The notes: generated by a model from the letters alone, not told the origin. A stretch of 64,000 nucleotides of DNA from Myxocyprinus asiaticus (GCF_019703515.2 NC_059373.1:19554281-19618280), one strand, 5' to 3'. Counted from the stretch's first letter, positions 25,583-38,574 are shown. Translations and numbers: made by a program.

Positions 25583-28505
25583 AGTATAAGCCACCAGTCA
25601 CAATGCACTATTGTAATGCAAGGTCAGAGAAATATTATCAACAGTGTTTGCATCTCTTAATCATTGCGTTGCCTGAATTCTGTCATTAAATATATATTAA
25701 TAAGGCAATGCTTTATTTACACAAGCAGCGCTGAGGCAGACTGATTACTGTAATTTTTAAGAGTAACACACTGAAGCAAAATGATCGTGCCCATTTTTTT
25801 GCATCATACTTTGATAGAAGGCCTGCTGAAATTGTTGTTGAAATATTGTTCCTAGTCAAAACATTTGACTTTTCAAACTCCCTGTGCGCTATTTAATCTG
25901 AGCTTTAAATGTGACTTCTTAAAGTGCTATGCATTATTGTCAATAATCATTTAGTTAAGAGTATTTAATATAAATCATGAGTAAATTTAACATTGCATTC
26001 ATAATATGGCTTTGAGTTGTTTATGTAGCAATGACTGATGTTCTCTAAACAATGTGGTGTTTACATTAGAAAATACTTTCTTTATTCTGAATTTAGAGTT
26101 TTTGAGTTCTTTGAGTTCTTTGTCTTTGCTTCTAAGTATGTTGTTATTGGATGGATATGTTGTTGTCGGGAAATCTACACAATGTAGGAATGGGGAAAGG
26201 ATGTTTTTAAAAAAAATTACACTGATTTGAAATATAAAATGTGGACGTAACCACACTCAAAGGCCATGGAAAAACATATACTGTATTTCCTTTTCACAGT
26301 TATGTTGGTTTAAAACTATGCTCAAACTGGGAAAACAGTGGTTTTGTGATAATAGGACTGTGAAGTAAGAAAATAACAGCTGATATCTACATGAAATAAC
26401 TGTCTGTTCTTGCAACTTGAGAAAGACCTCCCATATTTCATTTCTCTCTGCTGATAGCATATATCAGCAAAATCCCGATAAATACAAAATATGCAACTTA
26501 AGCCTGAGCATAACTAAGCCGCAATGGTGGACAGGATTACCGGAGGGCCGGCCGGGACAGACATCAGATTGTATTGCATAAAGGGTCATTAGCCTGTTGG
26601 CAAACTGTACCTCAAGCTTCAGCTGACAGGCCTTTTCAAGAAAGACAGAGGAAAAATATGAGGGTAAAATTCCTATTGATAGACACTTGAATTAGATAAG
26701 CAGAAAGATGGGTTAGAGGAAATGCAGGCCTTTATTATATTTATTTCTTCCATATGTTCTTGTAACTTGTTAAAGTGTTATTACATCATTTGATCCGCAA
26801 AACACCAGACTGATTTATTAATATTGATAGTGACATATTAATACCACTTAAAAAGAAAGCCTAAGACTTGGTGACTGGGTGGGATTAGATGTACACAGTC
26901 ATCTTGTCAGATATCCTGGAAGCAAGTCATTCCACACATTTTCAAATGAGCAAAGCTGACATGTTTTCCTAAAATTGACCTTATTCATTGAATTGTTCAG
27001 CTTCTGTATAACCATCCTCAGGTCATTCTAAGATTTTAATGTCAATCTCCCATAGGCCTTTAGTAAATAAAGTGTGCATTGTAATCACAAAAATAAAGCA
27101 AGAAATACAAAAGAAAACAGATGTTAACTCCACCAATAGCACATGAAGAACTTTTGCTTCAAGAGTCGGTCTTCACGGTAAAACATTTGCTGACTTATTA
27201 GGCATTCTTGTATTTATGCTGAATGAGAGGGGCAATTATCTCATCAAGGGCACTTGGACAGGTAGACAGCCCCATGTTCTGGTGTGCTGTCACTTTCACT
27301 GGCAGAAGGAGAGTCATGTCATTTATCAGAGTCGGTGATCAGTCAGATGAGAGTTGGGGGTGATGATGGCTCTGCTATACCTCTTGGTCCTATAAAACCC
27401 TTCTGTCCCCTCCGCTCGTCCTAGCACCCCTCAAGCCATATTGTGATCTTCGTCCCGATAAGGACTGGTGGAAGCGAGACTGCCAGACTGGCCAGGCAGG
27501 GTTGGAGCCTCTGTGAGGAGGACTCTGTGTGATACTGTCCTGGAGGGGCCAATGAAAGGCATTCTCACATATGAAGAAAGGCTGCGAGTCAGTCTGGGTA
27601 GCCCCGCTGTCTGCCCCCCTCCCCATCTCCTGAGACTCCAGGCGCCACAGTGTAACTGCAGTCTCAGGTATGCTCCACAGACACTGTGAGAGATTCCCAG
27701 GCCCTTACCTGAGATGGACTGGAATGATCCTTCTACTTTATTCCAAGAGTTCTTATGTAGTAATTTTGATTAGCAATTCTGCATCTTTCTGCCACAAGAG
27801 AAAATGTGGACCCAAAACAGCACTAAAAATCCTAGTTTCCATATCCACCATATCCTCTTGTATATAAGCTGTTCTGTTTTGTTACAGAATAAGTTAGATT
27901 TGTCTGCAAAAACGAGAACACCTTCATCCTCCTGTATAAATCACTTCCTCTCTCTGTCTACTTCTGTATGGACATTGGATGATTACAAAATAATTTGAAA
28001 ATAGAATAAGTGAGCAGGATCTTAGTTGAGGTTTTTCACCGACAGTCAGCAAATTGGAGCCACAGGACAATTTTCATTGTGGCATGTGGGGATTTGTGGT
28101 GTATGTGCTATCATTTATCTAGACAACACAATGTTCTTGCCTGTAGCTGTCAGATCATTTCCAAGATGCACCTTCACTGTAGTGTTTTTTACATGTTTTC
28201 TACATTTCACCACCAGTTATCTGCAAAATCAGTAACAGTTTTTTCTGTATTTCTTTATGGGCATGCGGCTCATTGACAAATAAGGTTGTCTGAGGTGATA
28301 AAAATAAGAAATCTTTTAAAAATGTTATTTAAAACACACATGTCAAGTTTGTAGAAATGTAATCTTTGTGTCCAATTTGGTTTCATACATTTTAGGGTAA
28401 GGTAAGGTAATTTTCACAAATATCATGAATTTTTGAGAAGAGAACATCAAGAGGTTTTCTCAGACTTACTCCAAATGGCCTGAACAAAATGTGACTAATC
28501 ATAAT

Positions 28506-28538
28506 TTTTATTTATTTATTTATTTATTTATTTATTTT
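28506..28538 (+). repeat. (TTTA)n microsatellite
   Basis: About eight TTTA units. Confidence 0.9.
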
Positions 28539-28990
28539 TTCACACACAGTTTTGGGGGTCTAAAGAGTTCTCCTCTGTTTATTTGTTGTTGTTTTTTCTA
28601 GCATGACAACAAAACGGCAACCTACATGTTGGTAACACCACATGACTTTGATTTGGTGTATACAAGTTTTTCAAATAGCTTACTGATGATATTTTAAAAC
28701 AAACTTGTTTCACTGCACATTTTTTAAGAAATAATAATAAAATATTATTCTTCACTGCTCACCAACATTACTTTTTCAAGAATTTCAGCTTTAATGAGAA
28801 GTTTTTTTTTTTTTTTACTGTCTTTGAATGGTTCACCGCATGACATATTTAATTTAAGCCCCAGAAAAAAATATCAAAACGACTTTGAACTCAATAATTT
28901 AAAACATGTTTATCACTGAAGAGGTTTAGTCAAGTATGATTTGTGTGAGTTGCACATATCATGCATTTTTGTATAACTTAATAGATCTGG

Positions 28991-28991
<1 letters not shown>

Positions 28992-29033
<42 letters not shown>
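28992..29033 (+). repeat. (CA)n microsatellite
   Basis: An uninterrupted AC run of about 42 bp, roughly 550 bp upstream of the sem1 start codon. Confidence 0.95.
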
Positions 29034-29034
<1 letters not shown>

Positions 29035-29484
29035 CATACATTAAACTAAATAATTATTTAATCATGTTTTTTTCTTCTTCATTGTAATAGTTTAAATAAC
29101 TGAAAAATAATAATAAAAAAAAAAAAAAAAAAACAAACAAAAAAAAAAACAACCAAACAGCAAATAAATAAATAAATAATAAAAGTCTTAACCTTCTTTT
29201 TAAATAGAAATACGAAGTGTTCACAAAAGCATAAACTTCCACGTGTGCACGAATTAAATCACTTTATTTAAATTAGTTTCAACATACTGCAAGAGAAAGG
29301 CTGGGATGGGTTCAAATAAATTATATCCACGCATTTACAAAATTGCTAGGCACAATAAGGCCTCTTCAGGGTTACTTATTATGCAGAGCCTTCATAAATA
29401 AACACTTCAAACAGCTCATATAATAAAGGCAGAGAAGCCCTTATGCATGTCAAAGAACTGTACACTGGTTTATTTGTGCTTGTT

Positions 29485-29530
29485 GTCACGGCGCTACGCA
29501 TGCGCACATCACGTCGCGTTATTACAAGAG
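29485..29530 (+). promoter_or_regulatory. sem1: Likely sem1 core promoter with an NRF1-type site
   Basis: A short CpG-containing island lies 45-90 bp before the sem1 ATG. TACGCATGCGCA (29495-29506) differs at one base from the palindromic NRF1 consensus TGCGCATGCGCA. It is followed by 'atcacgtcgcg', which resembles a CRE/ATF half site. There is no TATA box at the expected distance. NRF1 is a common driver of housekeeping promoters, which fits a proteasome subunit. That it works this way here is inferred. Confidence 0.55.
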
Positions 29531-29574
29531 CGTCCACGAGAAACTGTGTTGAGCGGTTGGAACATTAGCAAGAC

Positions 29575-29650
29575 ATGTCAGAGAAGAAACAAACAGTGGA
29601 TTTGGGGTTGTTGGAGGAGGACGACGAATTTGAAGAATTCCCTGCAGAGG
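29575..29650 (+). CDS. sem1: sem1 exon 1 (coding part)
   Basis: ATG at 29575 encodes [20 protein letters not shown] and on to ...FPAE, then the first base of an Asp codon. The donor is G|GTATGT. No upstream in-frame ATG is needed to match the family length. Confidence 0.97.
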
Positions 29651-30464
29651 GTATGTGAACCATACATTCGTGTGTTTTGGTTAGAAATGCGCTCTTAAAT
29701 GATTTGAGGGTAAATAAACATCCATTCTAGACAGTGACTCAGCTAGACATCTAGCATGCTAAGCTAACCGACACAACAGTATTTATTTTAATCACCCATA
29801 TGTGGCTTTGGAAAGGACAACAAATGAATAAAATATAATGTGCTTTACGTTTTGATAAACGTTTAGAAATCCATAGTCAACCAACGTGAAATGACAATAA
29901 TATGACTGGTCATTTACTAGCAGCCAGCATGTGTAGCACCTCAAAAACTAATATGCACGTTGTTTATTGTGAATCTCTCTCGTTTCTTCAATAATTTCAA
30001 GCTAAAGAAAATAATTTGACTAATGCGCTGTAGTTCTGTTTTTAATCTTGACCAGAATTAATAGCAGTTCCACACTGGCTATGTAGTGAATTGAAGCTGG
30101 ATTCAGTGCTGAATTTAGATTGAGCTTCATAGATCTATTCGTGTCATTCCCAGACTGGACAGGCCTGGATGAAGATGAGGATGCCCATGTTTGGGAGGAT
30201 AACTGGGATGATGACAACGTAGAGGATGATTTTTCTAATCAGCTCAGGTAGTTTTCACAAGCTGACTTCGATTTTGCTTTTATTTAATTATACATATGAA
30301 GTGGGGAAGAGTGTGTGAGACATTAAGTAGCCTACAGATTTATAATGTTTTAAATATAAAGTGTACTAACTCTACATTAACAATAAATACATCTTAAAAG
30401 AAATACATGCATGTATGTATGCATCTCTGCCAAGATTTTATTAATTGTGAATGGAGATTTTATG

Positions 30465-30496
<32 letters not shown>

Positions 30497-33367
30497 TATA
30501 TACATACATATACATATATATATATGTATGTATGTGTGTGTGTGTGTGTGTGTGCTCTGACCCCAGAGCTGGGATATGCGAAAAAATAATTTCACTGTAT
30601 ATGTTCAAAATGTATAATGTGTGACAAAAATAAATAAAATTAATATATATATATAATATACAGATCAGCCACAACATTAAAACCACCTGCTTAATATTGT
30701 GTAGGTCCCCCTCGTGCCGACAAAACAGCACCAACCCGCATCTCAGAATAGCATTCTCACCACAATTGTACAGAGCGGTTATCTGAGTTACCGTAGACTT
30801 TGTCTGTTTGAACCAGTCTGGCCATTCTCTGTTGACCTCTCTCATCAACAAGGCATTTCCATCCGCAGAACTGCCGCTCACTGGCTGATCGGTATTTATA
30901 TAATACAGCACTGTGCAAAAGTTTTAGGCGCTTGAGAAAAATGAAAAATAGTGAGGATGTCTTACTAATACCTTAAATAGTTTTCATTTATCAATTAAAG
31001 TCATACACAGTCTGGTAAACATAACAAATAAATCAATATTTGGTGTGACAAACTTTGCCTTTAAAACAGCACCAATTTTCCTATAGCAGGTACACTTGGA
31101 TACGGTTTTTCTTGGTTCTTGGCAGATAAGATGTTTCAAGCTTTTTGGAGAATTTACCACAGTTCTTCTATCTATTTAGGCTGTCTCAATTGCTTTTGTC
31201 TCTTCATGTAATCCCAGACTGACTCAATGATGTTGTGATCTGGGCTTTGTGGGGGCCATACCATCTGTTGTAGGGCTCCTTGTTCTTCTATTCAGTTCTA
31301 TTTGAAATCTAAAATTGATATTTCCTACTAATACACTAAAAGCAGAAAATAGAGTTTAAGTCAGAAGTTTACATACACTTAGGTTGAAGTCATTAAAACT
31401 GATTTTTTAACCACTCCACAGATATTAATATTAGCAAACTATAGTTTTGGCAAGTCGTTTAGGACATCTACTTTGTACATGACAAGAATAATTTTTCCAA
31501 CAATTGTTTACAGACAGATTGTTTCACTTTTAATTGACTATATCACAATTCCAGTGGGTCAGAAGTTTAAATACACTAAGTTAACTGTGCCTTTAAGCAA
31601 TGTCAAGTCTTTAGACAATTAACCAATTAGCTTCTGATAGGAGGTGTACTGAATTGGAGGTGTACCTGTGGATGTATTTTAAGGCCTACCTTCAAACTCA
31701 GTGCCTCTGCTTGACATCATGGGAAAATCAAAAGAAATCAGCCAAGACCTCAGAAAAAAAATTGTGGACCTCCACAAGTCTGGTTCATCCTTGGGAGCAA
31801 TTTTCAAACGCCTGAAGGTACCACGTTCATCTGTACAAACAATAGTACGTGAGGCTTGCAAGCCGAAGAACACCATCCCAACTGTGAAGCATGTGGAGTG
31901 GCTGCATCATGTTGTGGGGGTGCTTTGCTGCAGGAGGGACTGGTGCACCACAAAATAGATAGTATCATTAGGAAGGAAAATTATGTGGATATACTGAAGC
32001 AACATCTCAAGACATCAGCCAGGAAGTTAAAGCTCGGTCGTAAATGGGTCTTCCAAATGGACAATGACCCCAAGCATACCTCCAAAGTTGTGGCAAAATG
32101 GCTTAAGGACAACAAAATCAAGGTATTGGAGTGGCCATCACAAAGCCCTGACCTCAATCTGATAGAAAATTTGTGGGCAGAACTGAAAAAGCATGTGTGA
32201 GCAAGGAGGCCTACAAACCTGTCTCAGTTATACCAGTTCTGTCTGGAGGAATGGGCCAAATTTCCAGCAACTTATTGTGAGAAGCTTGTGGAAGGCTACC
32301 CAAAACATCTGACCCAAGTTAAACAATTTAAAGGCAATGCTACCAAATGCTAACAACGTGTATGTAAACTTCTGCCCCACTGGGAATGTGATGAAAGAAA
32401 TAAAAGCTGAAATAAATCATTCTCTCTACTATTATTCTGACATTTCACATTCTTAAAATAAAGGAGTGATCCTAACGAACCTAAGACAGGGAATGTTTTC
32501 TACGATTAAATGTCAGGAATTGTGAAAAACTGAGTTTAAATGTATTTGGCTAAGGTGTATGCAAAGTTCTGACTTCAACTGTATATTACAGAGAGAGAGA
32601 GAGAGAATGTTTTGTGCTGTCCTAGTGTCTATTGCTAGAATGTTCTGTCGCTGAAAAATGTAAAACCCACTCTTTTATAAAGAATTCTGTGTGGTTACAC
32701 TGATTTAGAAGAAAACAGTCCCTCAGGGATCTAATACTCTGATGGCTAACCAACACTCATGGTGGCCTCAAACCGCATTTTTGAACCTTACTATGTGTGA
32801 GAACTTGACCACAGTAAATACAGCCATTTAATGTGCTCACATACAGTATATTCTCTAAGTAAAAAAAAAAAAAAAGAAAAAGATAAATGGATAGATTGCT
32901 GTTATATAGTGCTTCCCTTGCGTTCCCAATAATAAAGCCTTACCCTTTCCTGAAGCCAAAAGGCTTACATGCTGTTATTTTTCATGGAATACCTTTGGAT
33001 TTCCAAAACTGGAAACATCCACTTGTGTTATAAAAGCATCCGTAACAGAACATGTAATGAAGGGGGAGTTTGAGATGCATGGTGAAATGATAGGGAAAAA
33101 GAGTGTTAAAATTTTTTTAATATCACATTTTAGAAACATTTCAATAAGCAAGTAATGTTTTTTTTTGTTTTTTGTAATTTTGTTTTATTTTTTATTTCTT
33201 CATTTGGTATAATGTTTTTTAAAATCATTTTTAAAAGTTCTTTATAAAAAAAGTTTTATTGTTAATGTATTTGTTTTGTGTCTTTTCACTTAAATACCCC
33301 CCCCCCCCCCCATGTTCTCCTCAGAGCGGAGCTTGAAAAACATGGATACAAGATGGAAACCTCCTAA
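29575..33367 (+). CDS. sem1: sem1 (DSS1/SHFM1), 26S proteasome complex subunit, complete gene
   Basis: Three exons (29575-29650, 30154-30247, 33325-33367) join to 213 nt, encoding 70 residues plus TAA. The protein starts [20 protein letters not shown] and ends [12 protein letters not shown], almost identical to the human protein as I recall it. It is a small, disordered, strongly acidic peptide. Two acidic/aromatic patches (around residues 14-25 and 38-60, the second with conserved Trp) are the known contact sites for the proteasome lid, the TREX-2 complex and BRCA2; the C-terminal segment forms a helix. All introns are GT-AG: donors GTATGT and GTAGTT, acceptors TTCCCAG and CTCCTCAG. Intron 2 (3.1 kb) is enlarged by transposon fragments. 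A polyadenylation signal lies at 33562. Downstream on the same strand is slc25a13, as in other vertebrates. Confidence 0.97.
30154..30247 (+). CDS. sem1: sem1 exon 2
   Basis: The acceptor is TTCCCAG|AC. The exon encodes [18 protein letters not shown] and the rest of the acidic second motif to FSNQL plus two bases of Arg. The donor is AG|GTAGTT. Confidence 0.97.
30472..30553. repeat. Self-complementary (AC)n-TATA-(GT)n array in sem1 intron 2
   Basis: An AC run, then 'atatacatacata', an AT core, then 'tatgtatgtatg' and a GT run. The two halves are reverse complements, so one strand can fold into a hairpin of roughly 80 nt. Confidence 0.85.
30551..30645 (-). repeat. Dispersed repeat, family C fragment (reverse)
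   Basis: 'ctgaccccagagctgggata', 'aatttcactgtatatgttca' and 'aatgtataatgtgtgac' are the reverse complement of the unit at 6340-6471. Confidence 0.6.
30658..30900 (+). mobile_element. Palindromic non-autonomous DNA transposon fragment
   Basis: It starts 'cagatcagccacaacattaa' and contains 'gaaccagtctggccattctc' and 'agaactgccgctcactggct', landmarks of the same foldback family seen at 372-575. It is cut off at 30900 where a Tc1-type terminus begins. Confidence 0.65.
30903..31349 (-). mobile_element. Tc1-like element fragment, antisense
   Basis: It opens with 'cactgtgcaaaagttttagg', a Tc1-type terminal repeat, followed by subterminal sequence. The strings 'tgatgttgtgatctgggctt' and 'tgggggccataccatctgtt' are the antisense of a degenerate transposase segment. 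Most of the element is missing. It abuts the Sleeping Beauty-like element at 31352. Confidence 0.5.
31352..32581 (+). mobile_element. Sleeping Beauty-like Tc1 element with internal deletion
   Basis: The left terminus ('agtcagaagtttacatacac') and the right terminus (near 32561-32581, ending 'gacttcaactg') are inverted repeats flanked by TA. The transposase reads [20 protein letters not shown] from 31719 and continues through the helix-turn-helix to 'QTIVR'. It then jumps directly to the [14 protein letters not shown] region, so the segment holding the first catalytic Asp is gone. The second motif ([14 protein letters not shown]) and [16 protein letters not shown] with the catalytic Glu survive. 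Compared with the copy at 58187, about 400 bp are deleted. It lies within sem1 intron 2 and cannot encode an active enzyme. Confidence 0.88.
33325..33367 (+). CDS. sem1: sem1 exon 3 and stop
   Basis: The acceptor is CTCCTCAG. The exon completes Arg and encodes [13 protein letters not shown], then TAA at 33365-33367. The polypyrimidine tract is unusual: a run of 15 C at 33297-33311. Confidence 0.96.
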
Positions 33368-33561
33368 CAGTTGGATTACTTGAGCTGAATTTTTTTTTTT
33401 TTTTCCTCCCAGATTTGAATATTGTCAGTTTGGCCTGTCAGTAGAAAATGTGACTTGTCTTATTACTTCTGTAGGAAGCCCATCATCATAAAACTGGTCA
33501 ATCTGCGATCAATGTGTTTATTTTTGCTACCGCATATACCATTTGTGTTAATAATTGTGAT

Positions 33562-33567
33562 AATAAA
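33562..33567 (+). terminator. sem1: sem1 polyadenylation signal
   Basis: A canonical AATAAA lies 195 bp after the sem1 stop, in 'gataataaagagatgc', with a T-rich stretch about 25 bp downstream. Confidence 0.75.
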
Positions 33568-33569
33568 GA

Positions 33570-35025
33570 GATGCTTTCCCTGTTCAGTTTAACTTTTCTT
33601 AATGTTGTGCATTTGTGTTTAGCTGTATATGAAATTTGGAAGCACGACAGCAATTAAAAATTTGAATCCAGTATTTCTAATCATGAATCCAAGCAGGACT
33701 GAAAACAACTGGAAAGTCTTGTAAACATTGTTAGCCAGTGCGAGCAGAACTCTGTGTAACATTTATAGAGATGCAGCTGCTCACATACATTAGGAGGGTT
33801 TGAAGACTTGAGCTAAAACTGCTCTGCTGTTTCCTGACACTTCCCCCTGAGCCCATGGGGCTTGGCAAAGTCTCTGGTAGGGAGATTATCCAGTGAAGTG
33901 TTTGTCAGAGGCACGGAGGTGGTCACAGCATGAGGCCCCAGCCGGTCCTGCCTGGGCCTGCCCACTCCCGACCGGGCCCTGCTCCTCCACTCTTCACAGC
34001 AAGGGCTCCCCCATAGAACGAGAGGACAATTTGCCCAGACGCACTCCCCTAGCAAAATTATTTCTCTGGATTTGTGGCTCTGAGGGTCATAATGAGCTGC
34101 AATCGATACCAGTGAGGCTTCTCCTACTGCAGTGTAGTCGACCAACGTGTCACTCCTGTCTCTGTTTTAAAATCCCATTTTGCAGCTTTTCCCCTTCCCA
34201 AAATTTTAAAATTCAAACTTTTTTTCTTAAGACTAAAATAATTTGGTGAGTGAGTTGTCACCTAATTCAAATTCAGGGTTTAAGTTCAAGGTTTTAGTTG
34301 GCACATATACAATGGTCCGCCCCCCTGCATGTTTGGCTAAGAAGCACATTAACCATATTGTTTTGTTATTGCCCTAAATGAATATGAAGGCTGGAGCCCT
34401 CTTGCTCAACTATGTGTTTAATAGATATTCAGTTGTTGACTGTGACTTTAATGACTTGATGTCAAATTTATGATTACATCCTTGCTTTTTTGACATCAGG
34501 GACACCCACATCTCGCCGGCACACATACACAATCAAAACATGTAAATCCACCCATGCCCTTTAGAATAAGCGCTCTGTGCTGGATCATTATTTTAATTGT
34601 TGGAGAGTCATTGAGGTGTGAAAATCACTAAGTGAGAACAACAGTGGAGATTCCAGGGCCATTTTGTTTGTGCCTGAAGGCGGAAGATTGGCCTATTGTG
34701 TTTGAACAAGGTGGATCTTTATGGCCTTCCCAAAAGTCAGTTTCACAGTTCATGAGAATTATTAAGCATGCACAATCTTTAGGCCAGTATAGTATTTTCC
34801 ACTATATTATTTATTTTATCCTTTTTGTAATTACTTGTGAATTTGGAACTTTTAATTCTGTCAACAGGTCACTTGCCCTGACCTAATATCTATGATGAAT
34901 CTAAAAATCAAATAGTTTTTGATGTGTATGCAGGAAAGAATAATGAATTGTTTTATACAATAATTGTAAACAAATTAATCAATATTTTGTTTGACAATCA
35001 ATTTTTTTATTTTTTTATTTCAAAA
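33570..35025. other. Intergenic, no recognised repeat or gene
   Basis: Open frames at 33813-34145 (-) and 33893-34249 (+) overlap one another on opposite strands and show no family motif. The 33800-34150 block is richer in GC than its surroundings and could be regulatory; that is inference only. Confidence 0.5.
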
Positions 35026-35026
35026 T

Positions 35027-35027
<1 letters not shown>

Positions 35028-35058
<31 letters not shown>
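35028..35058 (+). repeat. (GT)n microsatellite
   Basis: About 15 GT units directly before a Tc1-type terminus. Confidence 0.93.
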
Positions 35059-35059
<1 letters not shown>

Positions 35060-35064
35060 TATAT

Positions 35065-35240
35065 AGCTCTGGAAAAAAAATAAGAGACCACTCTAAATGT
35101 TCAGTTTCTCTGGATTTACTATTTATAGGTGTTTGTTTGAGTAAAATGAACATTTTTGTTTTATGCTATAAACTACAGACAACATTTCTCCCAAACTGGT
35201 CAAAATAACAAAAAAGATGTAGTGTTTTTAGACCTCAAAT
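35065..35240 (+). mobile_element. Tc1-like terminal fragment
   Basis: It starts 'agctctggaaaaaaaataag' and 'gagaccactctaaatgttca', a terminal repeat seen in fish Tc1-like elements. It is cut at about 35240 where a different element begins. Confidence 0.6.
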
Positions 35241-36325
<1,085 letters not shown>

Positions 36326-36339
36326 TATATATATACACA

Positions 36340-37337
36340 CACTATATACACTCCACGTGTAGCAATGACAGCTTTACAGATCCTTGGCATTCTAGCTGTC
36401 AGTTTGTCCAGATACTCAGATGACGTTTCACCTCACGCTTCCTGTCTTGTCGGGTCCTTCTCACGCATCTTACAGTCTAGATGATCCTACAAAAGCTCAA
36501 TGGGTTTAAGATCCATAACACTCTTTTCCAATTATCTGTTGTCCAATGTCTGTGTTTCTTTGCCCACTCTAACCTTTTCTTTTTGTTTTTCTGTTACAAA
36601 AGTGGGTTTTTCTTTGCAATTCTTCTCATAAGGCCTGCACCCCTGAGTCTTCTCTTTACTGTTGTACATGAAACTGGTGTTGAGTGGGTAGAATTCAATG
36701 AAGCTCTCAGCTGAGGACATGTGAGGCGTCTATTTCTCAAACTAGAGACTCTGATGTACTTATCCTCTTGTTTAGTTGTACATCTGGGCCTTCCACATCT
36801 CTTTCTGTCCTTGTTAGAGCCAGTTGTCCTTTGTCTTTGAAGACTGTAGTGTACACCTTTGTATGAAATCTTCATTTTTTGGCAATTTCAAGCATTGTAT
36901 AGCCTTCATTCCTCAAAACAATGATTGATGATTGAAGCTGTTTCTTTGTTTTGCCATTTTTTACCTAATTTTAACCTTAAGACATGCCAGTCTATTGCAT
37001 ACTTTGGGAATTCAAAAACAAACACAAAGACAATGTTAAGCTTCATTTAACGAACCAAATGGCTTTCAGCTGTGTTTGATATGATGGCAAGTGATTTTCT
37101 AATACCAAATTAGCAATTTAGCATGATTACTCAAGGATAAGGTGTTGGAGAGATGGCTGCTGGAAATGGGGCCTGTCTAGATTTGATCAAAAATTACTTT
37201 TTTCAAATAGTGAAAAACATCAGTAATGTCCTGACTATACTTTGTGATCAGCTGAATGCCACGTTGGTAAATTAAATTACCAATTTCCTTCCGAAACAGC
37301 AAAATCTGTACATTATTTCAAACTTTTGGCGGCCAGA

Positions 37338-37338
<1 letters not shown>
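36340..37338 (-). mobile_element. Tc1-like element, antisense, 3' truncated
   Basis: On the minus strand the terminus is near 37338 ('aagtttgaaataatgtacag' on that strand). An open frame at 36875-36594 reads MKISYKGVHYSLQRQRTTGS and then DRKRCGRPRCTTKQEDKYIR. This is the second helix-turn-helix and GRPR linker of Tc1 transposases. The catalytic domain is lost. The 36345-36530 part ('gcaatgacagctttacagat') belongs to a common derivative of this family. It lies head to head with the element before it. Confidence 0.8.

Positions 37339-37386
<48 letters not shown>
37339..37386 (+). repeat. (TA)n microsatellite
   Basis: About 23 TA units at the outer end of the antisense Tc1 element. Confidence 0.95.
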
Positions 37387-37394
<8 letters not shown>

Positions 37395-38489
37395 TTCATC
37401 TGAGAAATTATTAAAATACCTACTTCAATGAATTGGCAAAATGATACATATACATACAAATCAAAATGTTTTATTTAAATTATTTCAAGTGCACCATATT
37501 ACTTGGTTTTATTTACTGATAACCTATTTCCAGTTTATTTGTGTATTCTGTGGTGGTACTATCACACACACACACAGATGAGTGTTGCGGTCACACTGGG
37601 GTGCTCTAGACCACAGCAAGCATCTCCATCATGAGCCAAGAGAAGACAGGGGGCTGCCGTGCAGGGAACACGCAGCTGCTGTAATAATAGGCCTAATTGC
37701 ATGTTTCTTTTGTGGGTCTGAAATTAGTGGCAGAGCACAGCTACAATGCCCAAACCTTGAGCAAAAAAAAATTACTCACAGGGGCAACTGTTCAGCAGTG
37801 CGGCCCATCAACACCACGCACAACTCCCTGTCCCACACTTGTATTCACCCTCACTAAAGTAAACACTGATAATAAGGTGTAATACTTCAAAAAAATAATA
37901 ACAAGAGCCCTCCAAGTGACAATGGTTGGCCTGTTTATTGAGGGTGGAAAATAACTTCTGAAGACACAAATGAGGGTTCCCCCATTGAGAGACGTTAAAG
38001 GACATGTGCATCAGTGTAAGTGAGTTTGTTAACCTCATTTCAGGCCTCTTTTTCTCTCTCTGTACATCTCTATGTCTGTCTTTCTCTTTGCACTGTATGG
38101 ACAGTGGAACTACAAAATAACTCACTCATAGTGATTTTTTCTCTGTCCTGTTCATTTCCCTGCTAGGCAAATATGTTTTGATAATGGAGTAAACCCATTG
38201 TGGCATTTGGGCATGTAACTATTGCATTGGCCAGTGTTGTTCAGTCACTACAAAGCATTTGATTTTTAGGTTTTGTTTTGTTGAAGAGCAATTTTTAAGG
38301 ACATATAAGAAAATAACTTCCATTGATGTTGGAAAAATGTTTGCACAATTTATTGACAAAGAAAGCCTCAAGGAATGTTTTATAAAATCATCTTCAATAC
38401 ACAGCAAGCCAATGGTGACAATGAGTAATCTTGATGTACAAATGGTCAAAGAAAACATAAAAGCATTCAATATTTCTTGGACCAAATAA

Positions 38490-38538
38490 TGCTGCTTTGC
38501 TTTTCCTTCACTATCTGGTCTACATCCATTTAAAAACA

Positions 38539-38574
<36 letters not shown>

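Larger units (their letters stand above)
1..29400. other. Intergenic region upstream of sem1 (predicted dlx5/6 side)
   Basis: No exon of a recognisable protein gene was found on either strand here. All open frames are short and lack family motifs, apart from the transposon-derived frames listed separately. From known vertebrate synteny (DLX5, DLX6, SEM1, SLC25A13) this is inferred to be the spacer between dlx6 and sem1. Stretches with no repeat I recognise are about 580-4440, 6750-9040, 9720-11030, 11890-14050, 14750-16060, 18820-23060 and 25580-28500. They are low-copy-looking sequence that may hold regulatory DNA. Confidence 0.7.

Noticed and set aside
29447..29698. 83-codon frame overlapping sem1 exon 1
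   Set aside because: It is out of frame with the clearly conserved SEM1 reading and runs past the exon 1 donor into intron.
30441..30911. 156-codon - strand open frame
   Set aside because: It reads through the AC/GT array and repeat fragments in sem1 intron 2, giving His-Thr and Cys-Val runs; an artefact of simple sequence.
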